Assembly: GCF_030679875.1 (NCBI RefSeq)
Contig: NZ_JAUXSP010000002.1
Location: forward strand, 228,916 to 292,915
Source: Phenylobacterium sp.
Lineage (GTDB): Bacteria; Pseudomonadota; Alphaproteobacteria; Caulobacterales; Caulobacteraceae
Reading direction: 5' to 3'
DNA length: 64,000 bases
A program made the translations under genes and the position numbers. Positions 1 to 8,605 of the stretch are shown here, in pieces. Numbering within the stretch: position 1 is the first letter of the stretch; each line of letters starts with the position of its first letter. The notes under the pieces were generated by a model, which did not search any database, was not told the DNA's origin, and saw only the letters and a program-made list of their open reading frames with translations.

Positions 1-80
1 ACGCCGACCCGGTCGGCCAGTTCGGTCAGCGACATGCGCCGTTCCAGCAGCACGCGATCAAGAAGCACGCGGATTGGCAC
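1..80 (-). CDS. XRE/Cro-type helix-turn-helix regulator, N-terminal fragment (runs off left edge)
   Basis: Only the first 26 or so codons are in the window. A GTG at 78-80 opens a frame beginning VPIRVLLDRVLLERRMSLTELADRVG, which reads like helix 1 and the start of helix 2 of a Cro/C1-type HTH. It starts 12 bases after the stop of the DUF2975 membrane protein on the same strand. DUF2975 genes are very commonly followed by a small YozG-like XRE regulator, so context and sequence agree. The role is probably autoregulation of the pair; this is inference. Most of the gene lies outside the window. Confidence 0.75.
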   Translation of the reverse strand, partial: MPIRVLLDRVLLERRMSLTELADRVG

Positions 81-92
81 TCTAGGCGCTCC

Positions 93-623
93 TCAAATGG
101 TCAGTTCGGCTTCGCGGCGCAGGCGGGCGCCCTCGCGAAACACCTCGGCCAGGACAAAGACCACCAGCACGGAAAACCACGCCGTCAGGCTGAGCGACGG
201 CTCCACCGCGTTGGTGTCCGGGAGGATGGCGCTGGACAGGGCCCAGAAGGCGTAGCGGCCCAGCTCCAGCCCGGCCAGGATCAGCCCCACCATGCGCAGC
301 CGGCGCACATTGTCGGGATGGAAGGGGTCCCCGGCGGTCAGGGTGGCGAAGATCTTCCGAAGCTGGGCCACGATGACCAGGACCCCGCCCATATAGATCG
401 CCGCCGCCAGCAGGCCGAGGGTCATGACGGGCCCCCGGTTCTCCACCTCCTCGCCGCCGGCGGTGACCGCGATATCGGCCAGCAGCTCCGGGTTGAAGGA
501 GAAGAGCAGGGCCGCCAGCATCAGAACGCCAACGACGCTGACCCCGATCCAGAGGGCTACATAGACCACGTCGAGGATGATCTTGAGAAAGCTCGACACC
601 GAGCCTGGCCCCAGAGCGCGCAT
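93..623 (-). CDS. DUF2975 family membrane protein
   Basis: A 176-residue protein with four hydrophobic segments (near residues 13-45, 65-88, 108-130 and 145-165) and the DUF2975-type motif GDPFHPDNVRRLR between segments 2 and 3. DUF2975 proteins are inner-membrane proteins of unknown biochemical role, usually cotranscribed with a small XRE regulator; that regulator follows here after 12 bases. Its start is on the same strand downstream of a 36-codon ORF. Function cannot be inferred beyond membrane location. Confidence 0.85.
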   Translation of the reverse strand: MRALGPGSVSSFLKIILDVVYVALWIGVSVVGVLMLAALLFSFNPELLADIAVTAGGEEVENRGPVMTLGLLAAAIYMGGVLVIVAQLRKIFATLTAGDPFHPDNVRRLRMVGLILAGLELGRYAFWALSSAILPDTNAVEPSLSLTAWFSVLVVFVLAEVFREGARLRREAELTI

Positions 624-657
624 GGTCTTCTAGCCCCCGCCTTGTCTCTGCCGCAGC

Positions 658-768
658 CTAGAGGATGCCGGCGCCGGCGACCACGGTGACGATGGGCAGG
701 ACGGCGAGGCACAGGGCGCAGGCCAGGGCGAAACGCTCGAAACCGTTGGAGAAGGCGAAGCGGGGCAT
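658..768 (-). CDS. 36-residue small membrane protein (candidate)
   Basis: An ATG at 766-768 opens a 36-codon frame ending TAG at 658-660. The product starts MPRFAFSNGFERFALACA and continues with an uninterrupted hydrophobic stretch (about residues 13-36), so it could be a single-pass membrane peptide. An AAGGAT Shine-Dalgarno sits 8 bases before the ATG. Third codon positions are strongly G/C as in real genes of this window. It is too short for domain detection. It lies 34 bases upstream of the DUF2975 gene on the same strand and may be cotranscribed with it. No function can be assigned. Confidence 0.55.
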   Translation of the reverse strand: MPRFAFSNGFERFALACALCLAVLPIVTVVAGAGIL

Positions 769-1017
769 GGGTTTTTATCCTTAATCGATGGGCGCCCGGG
801 GGCGGGAAGGGTGGGCGGAGCGCCTTGGCTCCATGCCGTTAGTCGATACGGGCGCACTGTTTTTCGATCAAGAACTTTATCGAGAAACGATATTAAATCG
901 CCGTAAGAATGTGGCTGATCTGTCATCTGGCCGGCCTGGGGGAAGCCGGGGGGCGAGGCGGTTTGCCCGGCGCGCCTGGGCTGCCTATGTTCGCGCCATC
1001 TCACGAAAGGATGGCCG
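769..1017. other. Intergenic region upstream of rdgB, divergent promoter space
   Basis: About 250 bases between the 36-codon ORF (leftward) and rdgB (rightward). It contains an A+T-richer core around 850-905 (for example ATCAAGAACTTTATCG and ACGATATTAAATCG), the best candidate for divergent promoters. Open frames here have poor codon usage and no clear ribosome-binding site, so I call no gene. Confidence 0.45.
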
Positions 1018-1620
1018 ATGGCCCTGAAGCTCGAACCCGGCGCGCGGCTGGTGGTGGCCACCCACAATCCCGGCAAGGCCCGGGAGCTGGCGGCGATCCT
1101 GGAGAACCGCTTTGACCTGGTGACCGCTGGCGAGCTTGGCCTGCCCGAGCCGGACGAGACCGAGACCACCTTTGTCGGCAACGCCCTGCTCAAGGCCCGG
1201 GCCGCGGCCCGGGGGTCAGGTCTTGTGGCGCTCGCCGATGATTCCGGGCTCAGCGTCGCAGCCCTGGACGGGGCGCCTGGGGTGTTTTCGGCCCGCTGGG
1301 CGGGACCCGACAAGGACTTCGCCCTGGCCATGTCCAAGGTGGAGGAACGCCTTGAGGCCACCGGCCAGAAGGACCGCGCCGCCTGGTTCACCTGCGCCCT
1401 GGCGGTGGCCTGGCCCGACGAGGGCCCGGCCCTGGTGGTGGAAGGCCGGCTGGATGGCCAGCTCACCTTCCCCGCCCGGGGCGATCGGGGCTTCGGCTAT
1501 GATCCCATCTTCACCCCGATGGGAGGCCGCGAGACCTTTGGCGAGATGGACCCCGCCGCCAAGGACGCCATGAGCCATCGGGCGCTGGCCTTCGCCAAGC
1601 TCAAGGCCGCCCTGCTTTGA
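1018..1620 (+). CDS. rdgB: RdgB/HAM1 XTP/dITP pyrophosphatase
   Basis: Hydrolyses non-canonical purine NTPs (dITP, XTP, dXTP) to the monophosphate and PPi, cleaning the nucleotide pool. The 200-residue length is typical. Family motifs are present: [14 protein letters not shown] (about residues 17-30), ADDSGLSV (about 74-81, metal/substrate site), RGFGYDPIF (about 157-165) and the C-terminal SHRALAF. The ATG at 1018 is preceded by GAAAGGATGGCCG. It overlaps hemW by 4 bases, and the tight spacing with hemW and rsmI suggests one operon. Confidence 0.95.
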   Translation: MALKLEPGARLVVATHNPGKARELAAILENRFDLVTAGELGLPEPDETETTFVGNALLKARAAARGSGLVALADDSGLSVAALDGAPGVFSARWAGPDKDFALAMSKVEERLEATGQKDRAAWFTCALAVAWPDEGPALVVEGRLDGQLTFPARGDRGFGYDPIFTPMGGRETFGEMDPAAKDAMSHRALAFAKLKAALL

Positions 1621-2786
1621 GCCCAGCTGCGCAGGCGCCCCCCCAGGCCCCCCTGGGGGTCTATGTGCACTGGCCCTACTGCGCGCGGATCTGCCCCTAC
1701 TGCGACTTCAACGTCTATCGCGACCGGGGTCGGGGGGACGAGCAGGTCGCGCTCGTCGCCGCCATTGTCCAGGATCTGACAACCCAGGCGGCGCTCACCG
1801 GGCCGCGCACCCTGGTCTCGGTCTTTTTCGGAGGCGGCACCCCCTCATTGATGGATCCCGCCGCAGTGGCTCAGATCCTGGAGACCGCCCGGCGGCTCTG
1901 GACGCCGGCGGCCGATCTCGAGGTCAGCCTGGAGGCCAATCCCACCGACGCCGAAGCCAGCCGGTTCTCGGCGCTGGCCCAGGCGGGGGTGGGGCGTCTG
2001 TCCCTCGGCGTACAGGCCCTGGATGACGCCGCGCTGGCCTTTCTGGGCCGTGACCATGACGCCGCAGCCGCCCGCCGGGCCCTGACGATCGCCGGCCGAA
2101 CCTTCCCGCGCCTGTCCCTCGACCTGATCTATGCCCGGCCGGACCAAACGCCAGAGGCCTGGGCGGCGGAACTGGCCGAGGCCCTCGACCATGGTGCTGA
2201 ACATGTCTCGCCCTACCAGTTGACCATTGAGGCGGGGACCGCATTCGACCGGGCCGTGCGCCGCGGGCGCATTTCGCCTCCGGGCGACGAGGTGGGCGCC
2301 GCCCTGTATGAAATCACCCAGGCGGTTCTGGGAGCGGCAGGTTTCGAGGCCTATGAGGTCTCCAACCACGCCCGGGGTCCAGGCACCCGCTCACGGCACA
2401 ATCTCGTCTACTGGCAGGGCCTGGACTATGTCGGGGTCGGGCCCGGCGCCCACGGGCGGATCACCCGTGGCGGCGTTCGTCACGCCACCGAAGCTCGGGC
2501 GCGTCCAGGGGACTACATCGCCGCGGTGGCCGAATCAGGCCGGGGTTTCTCCGAGCTTGAAGCGCTCACCCCGGTGGTCGCGGCCGAGGAGCGGGTGCTG
2601 AGCGGCCTGCGCATCTGGCCTGGGGTGACTTTCGCGGAAGTGGCGCCCCTGGGCCTCTCGCCACGTCAGGGACGGGTTACAGCCCTTGTGGCGGCGGGGT
2701 TGCTGAAAGAAGACAATCTCAGGTTGATCGTCACCCCAGAGGGGCGGCTGCTGCTTGACCACGTGACCCGCCGGTTGCTGGTCTGA
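1617..2786 (+). CDS. hemW: Radical SAM heme chaperone HemW
   Basis: HemW is a radical-SAM relative of coproporphyrinogen III oxidase that acts as a heme chaperone and is not itself the HemN oxidase. The [4Fe-4S] motif C-x3-C-x2-C is at C22/C26/C29 (YCARICPYC); the extra cysteine right after it, characteristic of HemN, is absent. GGGTPS (SAM-binding) and the C-terminal HemN-type domain are present. The likely start is the TTG at 1617 that overlaps the rdgB stop (TTGA), implying translational coupling; no earlier in-frame ATG is available. Length 389 residues is normal. Confidence 0.92.
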   Translation: MSPAAQAPPQAPLGVYVHWPYCARICPYCDFNVYRDRGRGDEQVALVAAIVQDLTTQAALTGPRTLVSVFFGGGTPSLMDPAAVAQILETARRLWTPAADLEVSLEANPTDAEASRFSALAQAGVGRLSLGVQALDDAALAFLGRDHDAAAARRALTIAGRTFPRLSLDLIYARPDQTPEAWAAELAEALDHGAEHVSPYQLTIEAGTAFDRAVRRGRISPPGDEVGAALYEITQAVLGAAGFEAYEVSNHARGPGTRSRHNLVYWQGLDYVGVGPGAHGRITRGGVRHATEARARPGDYIAAVAESGRGFSELEALTPVVAAEERVLSGLRIWPGVTFAEVAPLGLSPRQGRVTALVAAGLLKEDNLRLIVTPEGRLLLDHVTRRLLV

Positions 2787-2831
2787 TTGCGACGCTTGCT
2801 TTGCGGGCGCTGACCGGCGAACCCTTGTCCG

Positions 2832-3716
2832 ATGGCCCATCCCGTCGCTCCGCCCCCCCTGTCCGACGCGCCTCTGGCGCCGGGCCTGTACATCGTCGCC
2901 ACGCCTATCGGAAATCTGCGTGACATCACACTTCGCGCTCTGGATGTACTCGCCGCGGCCGACCTGATCCTGGCCGAGGATACCCGGGTGACCGGAAAGC
3001 TGTTGGCGGCGTTCAAGATTTCCGGGCGCATGGAGCGGCACGATGAGCACGCCGCCGAACGGGCGCGGCCCAAGGCCCTCGCCGTCCTGGAGCAGGGCGG
3101 GCGGGTCGCCCTCGTCTCGGACGCGGGCACCCCGCTGATTTCCGACCCGGGCTACCGCATGGTTCGCGAGGCCGCCGCGGCGGGTTTTCCAGTCCACCCG
3201 ATTCCGGGGGCCTCGGCCCTGCTGGCCGGGCTTTCGGTGGCGGGTCTGCCGTCGGACCGCATCCTGTTCGCCGGCTTCCCCCCGCCCAAGAGCGCGGCGC
3301 GTCGGACCTTCCTGCAGGAGGTGGCCGGCCTGCGGGCCACTCTGGTGTTCTTTGAGGGCGCTTCGCGCCTGGGGGAGTGCCTGACGGACATGGCCGAGGT
3401 CTTCGGCCCCCGGGAGGCGGTGGTCTGCCGTGAATTGACCAAGCTCTATGAGACGGTGGTCCGCGGCCCCCTGGATGTGTTGGCGGCCGATCCCGCCCTG
3501 CAGGCGCCCAAGGGTGAGATCGTCATCCTGGTCGGGGCCGGCCGCGAGGTGGAGGCGACGGCGGCTGACGCCGACATGGCCCTGCGCGAGGCCCTGGCTC
3601 GCCTGAAGCCTGCCGACGCCGCCGGCGAGGTGGCCAGGGCCCTGGGTCTGCCTCGGCGCGACCTCTACCGTCGGGCGCTGGAGCTGAAGGCGGATCAGGC
3701 CCATGGGGAGGTCTGA
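2832..3716 (+). CDS. rsmI: 16S rRNA (cytidine1402-2'-O)-methyltransferase RsmI
   Basis: SAM-dependent 2'-O-methylation of C1402 in the 16S rRNA decoding centre. The 294-residue protein shows the tetrapyrrole-methylase fold signatures: YIVATPIGNLRDIT (about residues 20-33), LAEDTRVTGKLL, SDAGTPLISDPGY (about 97-109) and the IPGASALL loop. The C-terminus carries the extra helical HTH-like tail of RsmI. Its last 14 bases overlap the start of yraN, the arrangement seen in many proteobacteria. Confidence 0.95.
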   Translation: MAHPVAPPPLSDAPLAPGLYIVATPIGNLRDITLRALDVLAAADLILAEDTRVTGKLLAAFKISGRMERHDEHAAERARPKALAVLEQGGRVALVSDAGTPLISDPGYRMVREAAAAGFPVHPIPGASALLAGLSVAGLPSDRILFAGFPPPKSAARRTFLQEVAGLRATLVFFEGASRLGECLTDMAEVFGPREAVVCRELTKLYETVVRGPLDVLAADPALQAPKGEIVILVGAGREVEATAADADMALREALARLKPADAAGEVARALGLPRRDLYRRALELKADQAHGEV

Positions 3717-4101
3717 CCCCGGCCGGGCCCCACGTCTCCGTCAGGTCCGCGGCGCTCAAGCCCGGCGAAGCGGCGCCCGGGCCGAGGCCTGGGCGGCGGT
3801 GTGGCTGATGCTCAAGGGTTACCGAATCCTCGGCTTCCGCCTGCGCACCCGACAGGGCGAGATCGACCTGCTGGCCCAGAAGGGCGGCGTGCTGGCGGTC
3901 GTGGAGGTCAAGAGCCGGCTAGCCCTTGATGACGCCCTGGAGGCGGTGGCGCCGGAGCAGCGAGCCCGCCTGCGCCGCGCTGGCGCGGCGGTGGCGGCCA
4001 GCCAGCCGCGCCTCAAGGACCTGCCGGTGCGGCTGGACCTCATCGCCCTGGCCCCGGGCCGCCTGCCGCAGCATCAGGCCGACGCCTGGAACGGCGCATG
4101 A
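3703..4101 (+). CDS. yraN: YraN family (UPF0102) nuclease-fold protein
   Basis: A 132-residue restriction-endonuclease-fold protein of unknown substrate. The family core is seen as GYRILGFRLRTRQGEIDLLAQ followed by LAVVEVKSR (about residues 43-73), which supplies the E-x(n)-D-x(n)-ExK catalytic-type residues of PD-(D/E)xK folds. The start overlaps the rsmI end. Position immediately after rsmI is the classic context. Biochemical function is not established in the family. Confidence 0.88.
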   Translation: MGRSDPGRAPRLRQVRGAQARRSGARAEAWAAVWLMLKGYRILGFRLRTRQGEIDLLAQKGGVLAVVEVKSRLALDDALEAVAPEQRARLRRAGAAVAASQPRLKDLPVRLDLIALAPGRLPQHQADAWNGA

Positions 4102-4111
4102 GGGCGTGGGC

Positions 4112-4930
4112 ATGACCCGAGACGAGGCGGAAGCCGTCATCGGCCAGGCCGGCGCCCTGGGGCAGGGCGCCGACTTCCCGCTGCTGGAGGCGGCCATCGC
4201 CTGCGCGGTTCACGAGGACCCCGCCCGGGACCCCCAGCCGGTCAGGGACCTGGCCGCCATCGGTGTGGAGCGCCTGACCGCGCGCCTGCGAAGGGAGAGC
4301 CAGGAGGAGGCCCTGGCCGAGGCCATGGCTGGGGATTTGGGCCTGTCGGGAGACCTTTTCACCTACGATGACCCCGACAACGCCGACATCATCGCCGTCG
4401 CCCACCGGCGCAAGGGCCTGCCGGTCGCCCTGGGGATCCTCTATCTGCACGTGGCCGAGCGTGGCGGATTGAACGTCAAGGGCGTGGACTTTCCAGGCCA
4501 CTTCCTCCTGCGCATCGACACGCCGGAGGGCCCCCTGGCGCTGGACCCGTTCAGCGAGGGCCGGGTGGTCCTGCCCTCGGAGCTGACCCGCAGGGCGCTG
4601 CATACAGGCCTGACCCCCAATGTGGCCGACCGCCTCGACCTGCTGATGGCGCCTGCCCCTGACCGAGCGGTGCTGATCCGGCTGCAGAACAATGTCTTCG
4701 CCCGCGCCGCCGCGGCCGGCGACTTCCCCCGGGCCGAACGGGCGGCCCTGCGGCGGGCGCTTCTCGACCCACAGGACCATCGTCCCTGGCTCGATGTCGC
4801 CACGGCCCGGGAGGGGCAGGGCGCCCTGGCCGGCGCTCTGGAGGCTCTGGCCAGGGCCGGCGAGCTGGACCACGGGGCCGCCCTGGCCGCCCGGGTGCAA
4901 CGCGAGCGGGTGCGGCTGCGGCTCAACTGA
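4112..4930 (+). CDS. SirB1 family transglutaminase-like / TPR protein
   Basis: A 272-residue protein. The core (about residues 75-160) contains RRKGLPVALGILYLHVAERGG and VDFPGHFLLR, the SirB1/transglutaminase-like signature, followed by a C-terminal TPR-like region (about 180-270, RLQNNVF... alternating Ala/Leu helices). The family is widespread but has no proven catalytic activity, and the cysteine of true transglutaminases is not evident here. The ATG at 4112 was chosen because it lies 10 bases after the yraN stop; upstream in-frame codons lie inside yraN. Probably cotranscribed with yraN and gshB. Confidence 0.85.
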   Translation: MTRDEAEAVIGQAGALGQGADFPLLEAAIACAVHEDPARDPQPVRDLAAIGVERLTARLRRESQEEALAEAMAGDLGLSGDLFTYDDPDNADIIAVAHRRKGLPVALGILYLHVAERGGLNVKGVDFPGHFLLRIDTPEGPLALDPFSEGRVVLPSELTRRALHTGLTPNVADRLDLLMAPAPDRAVLIRLQNNVFARAAAAGDFPRAERAALRRALLDPQDHRPWLDVATAREGQGALAGALEALARAGELDHGAALAARVQRERVRLRLN

Positions 4931-4999
4931 GCCGCCTGGCTCTGGCGCTCGCCGCCGCCGCCGCCTATGTCGAAGAAGCTGTTGAACCGGGAGCACGCC

Positions 5000-5947
5000 A
5001 TGGCCTTGAAGGTCGCCGTCCAGATGGACCCCCTCGAATCGATCAACATCGAGGGGGATACGACCTTCCTGATGATGCTCAGCGCCCAGGCCCGTGGGCA
5101 CAGCCTGTGGGTCTACACCCCTGACAAGCTGTCCCTCGAGAGCGGCAGGGTGACGGCGAGGGGGCGTTCGGTCACGGTCCAGGACGTCAAGGGCGCCCAT
5201 GCAAGCTTCGGCGACTGGGAGCGGCGGGATCTGACCGAGATGGACGTGGTCCTGCTGCGTCAGGACCCCCCCTTCGACATGGCCTATATCACCGCCACCC
5301 ACATCCTTGACGCCATCCATCCGCAGACCCTGGTGGTCAACAATCCCACCGAGGTGCGCAACGCACCGGAGAAGCTGTTCGTCACCAGCTTCCCCGGCGT
5401 CCAGCCCCCGACCCTGATCACCTCGGACATCGAGGCCATCTACGACTTCCGCGCCCGGCACGGGGATATCGTGCTCAAGCCGCTCCACGGATACGGCGGC
5501 TCGGGGGTCGCCCGCCTGCTGGCCGATGATCCCAACCTGGACGCGCTTCTGGAGTTGCACGCCGCGATTGGCCGCGAGCAGGTCATCGTGCAAAAATTCA
5601 TCCCCGCCGTCTCCAAGGGCGACAAGCGCATACTGCTGGTGGATGGCGAGCCCGTCGGCGCGATCAACCGCGTGCCTGGCGCCGGTCAGATACGCTCTAA
5701 CCTCCGGGTCGGAGGCCGCGCCGAGGCGGTGGAGTTGACCGCCCGGGACCGCGAGCTCTGCGATATTATCGGCCCAGAGCTCAAGACCCGCGGCCTTATG
5801 TTCGTCGGCATAGATGTGATCGGCGAGTACCTCACCGAGATCAATGTCACCTCGCCCACCGGCGCACGTTCATTGCTGACCTTCACCGGGATCGACGCGA
5901 CCGATCTGATGTGGGCGAGGGTCGAGGCGATCCGCGCCGGGGCATAG
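5000..5947 (+). CDS. gshB: Glutathione synthetase
   Basis: ATP-dependent ligation of gamma-glutamylcysteine and glycine, the last step of glutathione synthesis. The ATP-grasp protein begins [18 protein letters not shown], the universal GshB N-terminus, so I choose ATG 5000 (preceded by GGGAGCACGCC) over the ATG at 4967. Other landmarks are [13 protein letters not shown] (ATP-binding loop), the [15 protein letters not shown] strand and EINVTSPTG near the C-terminus. The length is 315 residues. It closes the co-directional run from rdgB. Confidence 0.95.
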   Translation: MALKVAVQMDPLESINIEGDTTFLMMLSAQARGHSLWVYTPDKLSLESGRVTARGRSVTVQDVKGAHASFGDWERRDLTEMDVVLLRQDPPFDMAYITATHILDAIHPQTLVVNNPTEVRNAPEKLFVTSFPGVQPPTLITSDIEAIYDFRARHGDIVLKPLHGYGGSGVARLLADDPNLDALLELHAAIGREQVIVQKFIPAVSKGDKRILLVDGEPVGAINRVPGAGQIRSNLRVGGRAEAVELTARDRELCDIIGPELKTRGLMFVGIDVIGEYLTEINVTSPTGARSLLTFTGIDATDLMWARVEAIRAGA

Positions 5948-6112
5948 GATAGCCCCGGAGGCCGCCTCTCGCATTTCAGGATTGTCGTAGCTTCCCATTA
6001 AGTTCTATGTTTGTTCGTGATATGGGCCGCCCTGGATGCGGCTCTGTGGATAATCTCGCCCTTGGGGTGGGTTTTGATCCAGACGGACGATGGCCGGGCG
6101 GGGAGAACAGCC
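5948..6112. other. Intergenic region upstream of comM with one DnaA-box-like 9-mer
   Basis: A 165-base gap. It contains TGTGGATAA at 6045-6053, a perfect reverse-complement match to the DnaA box TTATNCACA, and an A+T-richer patch around 5990-6020 suitable for a promoter. A single 9-mer can occur by chance; no second box was seen nearby. Confidence 0.35.
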
Positions 6113-7645
6113 ATGGCGGGGGTGGTGACGGTGGCCTTCGACGGGGTCGAGGCCCGGCGGGTGGATGTGGAGGTCCAGCTCACGGGCGGGGCGGTGGCCT
6201 TTGTCGTGGTGGGTCTGGGGGACAAGGCCGTGGCCGAGAGCCGCGAGCGGGTCCGGGCGGCCTTCGCCGGCCTGGGTCTGGCCCTGCCGGCGCGTCGGAT
6301 CATTGTCAATCTCGCCCCGGCTGATCTGCCCAAGGAGGGCAGCCACTATGACTTGCCCATCGCGCTCGCCGTCATGTCGGCCATGGGCATCATTCCGCCG
6401 GACGCCCTGAGCGGCTGGGCCGCGGTGGGGGAGCTTTCCCTGGATGGCCGCATCGTTCAGGTGGCCGGGGCCCTGCCTGCCGCCGTCGCGGCCGGCGGCA
6501 TGGACCTTGGCCTGATCTGCCCCGAGGCCTGCGGAGCCGAGGCCGCGTGGTCGGGCGAAACCCGCATCCTCGCCGCCCCGTCCCTGATCGCGCTGGTCAA
6601 TCACTTCCGCGGAACCCAGATGCTGTCGCCGCCGCAGCCCGGGCCCGTGGTGGAGGGGGAGCGGGCGCCCGACCTCCGGGACGTGAAAGGCCAGGAAAAC
6701 GCCAAGCGCGCCCTGGAGATCGCCGCGGCCGGCGGTCACAACCTGCTGTTCATGGGACCGCCAGGTTCGGGCAAGTCGATGATGGCCGCACGGCTGCCGG
6801 GCCTTCTGCCGCCCCTGTCGGCGGCCGAACTGCTTGAGACCTCTATGATCCATTCCGTGGCTGGCCTGATCGCCAAGGGAGAACTGACCCGCCAGAGGCC
6901 ATTCCGGACCCCGCACCATTCCGCCAGCATGGCCGCCTTGACCGGCGGCGGGCTGAAGGCCAAGCCCGGGGAAATCTCCCTGGCCCACAACGGCGTGCTG
7001 TTCCTGGATGAACTGCCGGAGTTCTCCGCCCAGGCCCTGGACAGCCTGCGCCAGCCCCTGGAGACCGGCGAGGTGGTGGTGGCCCGGGCCAACGCCCACG
7101 TCCGCTATCCGGCGCGGTTTCAGCTGGTGGCGGCGATGAACCCCTGTCGCTGCGGGGTCGGCGGGCCGGGCCGCGGCGCCTGTGGTCGGGCGCCCCGCTG
7201 CCAGAGCGACTACCAGCGCAAGATTTCCGGTCCGATGATGGATCGCATGGATCTGGTGGTCGAAGTTCCCCCCGTCACCGCCGCCGACATGGCCCTGCCG
7301 CCGCCAGCTGCGGGCACGGCCGAGGCCGCCGCCCGGGTGGCGCGGGCGCGGGCGATCCAGCTGGATCGGGCCGCCGCGGCCGGCGAGACCGCCGCCCCGC
7401 TCAACGCCCAGGCGTCAGGCGAGCGGCTGGAGACGATCGCGCAGATGGAGCCGGCGGCCCGGGCGCTACTGTCGAAGGCCGCCGAGGGGGCGGCGCTGAC
7501 GGCGAGGGGCTGGACGCGCACTCTTCGCCTGGCGCGCACGATCGCCGACCTTGAAGGGTCCGAAGCGGTGCGGCGTGTCCATCTGGCCGAGGCGCTGATC
7601 TATCGACGGGTCTCGGCGGAGGGGACCCCGGCGCTGACGGGCTGA
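6113..7645 (+). CDS. comM: YifB/ComM family Mg-chelatase-like AAA+ ATPase
   Basis: A hexameric AAA+ helicase related to ComM, which promotes branch migration during integration of transforming DNA. The N-terminal LonC-like domain reads VTVAFDGVEARRVDVEVQL. It is followed by the Walker A loop GPPGSGKS (about residue 220), Walker B LFLDELPEF, and a Cys-rich insertion NPCRCGVGGPGRGAC typical of the family. I choose ATG 6113 (GGGGAGAACAGCC upstream) because homologues start at this domain; the frame is open further upstream without conserved sequence. The length is 510 residues. Its end overlaps the next convergent gene by 46 bases. Confidence 0.92.
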   Translation: MAGVVTVAFDGVEARRVDVEVQLTGGAVAFVVVGLGDKAVAESRERVRAAFAGLGLALPARRIIVNLAPADLPKEGSHYDLPIALAVMSAMGIIPPDALSGWAAVGELSLDGRIVQVAGALPAAVAAGGMDLGLICPEACGAEAAWSGETRILAAPSLIALVNHFRGTQMLSPPQPGPVVEGERAPDLRDVKGQENAKRALEIAAAGGHNLLFMGPPGSGKSMMAARLPGLLPPLSAAELLETSMIHSVAGLIAKGELTRQRPFRTPHHSASMAALTGGGLKAKPGEISLAHNGVLFLDELPEFSAQALDSLRQPLETGEVVVARANAHVRYPARFQLVAAMNPCRCGVGGPGRGACGRAPRCQSDYQRKISGPMMDRMDLVVEVPPVTAADMALPPPAAGTAEAAARVARARAIQLDRAAAAGETAAPLNAQASGERLETIAQMEPAARALLSKAAEGAALTARGWTRTLRLARTIADLEGSEAVRRVHLAEALIYRRVSAEGTPALTG

Positions 7646-8004
7646 CTCCGATGTATCCAGGCGCCGGCCGCCAGGGCGCCCAGGGTCAGATAGCTCCAGA
7701 TCACCAGGCCCCAGCGGTAGGGTAAGGCGGGAACTCCCTCATCGACGCCCATGGCGACGTGGGTGACAATGCCCAGCAGTTGGAACGCCGTGGCGAACAG
7801 CAGCCACAGGCGATCCGTGGTTAGGGCCAGGAACAGCAGATAGGCCAGAAACAGGGCGTCGACGCCCAGGACGCCCCATTGAAGGCCCGCAAGGTCGCGG
7901 TCATAGGCCAGGGGGGTCAGAAACCAGGCCGCCACATTGGCCACCGCCACCCGCTTCTCCGGAATCCCGCCCCGCCAGAGCGCGGCGCCGGACACCAGGA
8001 CCAT
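7600..8004 (-). CDS. Small integral membrane protein, N-terminus doubtful
   Basis: The frame from ATG 8004 gives 134 residues with about four hydrophobic segments and ends ~46 bases inside comM on the opposite strand. I do not recognise the family. The N-terminus is odd: the frame continues upstream of the ATG with hydrophobic sequence (ALYFAVLPQQIWFVA) that would complete the first membrane helix, but no start codon is available before an in-frame stop. A one-base change in the run of six C (8055-8060) would join it to a frame opening at TTG 8102. A truncated start, a sequencing indel or a decaying gene are all possible. Confidence 0.6.
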   Translation of the reverse strand: MVLVSGAALWRGGIPEKRVAVANVAAWFLTPLAYDRDLAGLQWGVLGVDALFLAYLLFLALTTDRLWLLFATAFQLLGIVTHVAMGVDEGVPALPYRWGLVIWSYLTLGALAAGAWIHRSQPVSAGVPSAETRR

Positions 8005-8136
8005 GGCGACGAACCAGATCTGCTGCGGAAGGACGGCGAAGTACAGGGCTGGGGCCCCCCGATGGGTGTGCGCCCCTCAAGGTGGCAGAGGCCGGCCACC
8101 AAGCAAAGGCGCCGGCCTCAATGGACGGGGGATGGA

Positions 8137-8493
8137 TCAGGCGGCGTTGACGTCGCCCACCGCGCGCAGCGAGGGGGCGCGGGCCGGTTCAGCCGGCTTG
8201 GGCGCCCCGTCACCGTACAGCACGGCCCCCAGGCCGATCTGCTTCTGAGCCAGGCTCAGTTCCTTGTGCGCCTCAATCACCGCCCGACGGGCTTCAGCCA
8301 GGGCGGTGATGGACCGGCTCGTCCATTCCACGGCCTCCTGTCCGATCAGGGCCGACAGTCCGGCCTGGGCGCGAAGGCCGGGCATGACGCCAGCTAGGGC
8401 GGCGGTCTTGGCGAGGGCGACATCGATGGCGGTTTCGGCCTCGAAGAGGCTGGCGGCTACCTGATCGGCGTACATGCGACGTTGCTTGAGCAT
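8137..8493 (-). CDS. Hypothetical helical protein (phasin-like composition)
   Basis: A 118-residue, largely alpha-helical protein (Ala-, Glu- and Gln-rich, no membrane segment) with a proline-rich tail (APKPAEPARAPS). A strong AAGGAG ribosome-binding site lies 8 bases before ATG 8493. Its amphipathic helical pattern resembles phasins, but I see no diagnostic motif and do not assign that function. It lies downstream of the LuxR locus on the same strand. Confidence 0.7.
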   Translation of the reverse strand: MLKQRRMYADQVAASLFEAETAIDVALAKTAALAGVMPGLRAQAGLSALIGQEAVEWTSRSITALAEARRAVIEAHKELSLAQKQIGLGAVLYGDGAPKPAEPARAPSLRAVGDVNAA

Positions 8494-8605
8494 GGGGGAT
8501 CTCCTTCCCGTCGGCGCACAAGCGCCGGGGACATGATGTAAAAAAGAGCTGGCTCTAGGTCGTCTGGACGACGTGCCGCAGGGAGAAGAGGTCTGCGGGA
8601 AGTGG
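8494..8605. promoter_or_regulatory. Upstream region of the 8493 gene with a GTCGTC-N2-GACGAC dyad
   Basis: The 112-base gap between the LuxR-locus stop and the next gene contains a perfect 6+2+6 inverted repeat (GTCGTC/GACGAC) at 8559-8572 and a short hairpin CGGCGC-ACAA-GCGCCG at 8512-8527, separated by an A-rich patch (TGTAAAAAAGAG). The dyad is a plausible operator; no regulator can be named. Confidence 0.35.

Noticed and set aside
788..1027. Open frame of 79 codons upstream of rdgB
   Set aside because: Poor codon usage, Arg/Gly-rich translation, no clear ribosome-binding site, and it ends just inside rdgB; treated as promoter space.
4040..5593. 517-codon minus-strand frame
   Set aside because: It lies antisense to the SirB1-type gene and gshB, both unmistakable. 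The translation is Gly/Gln/His-rich shadow sequence without motifs.
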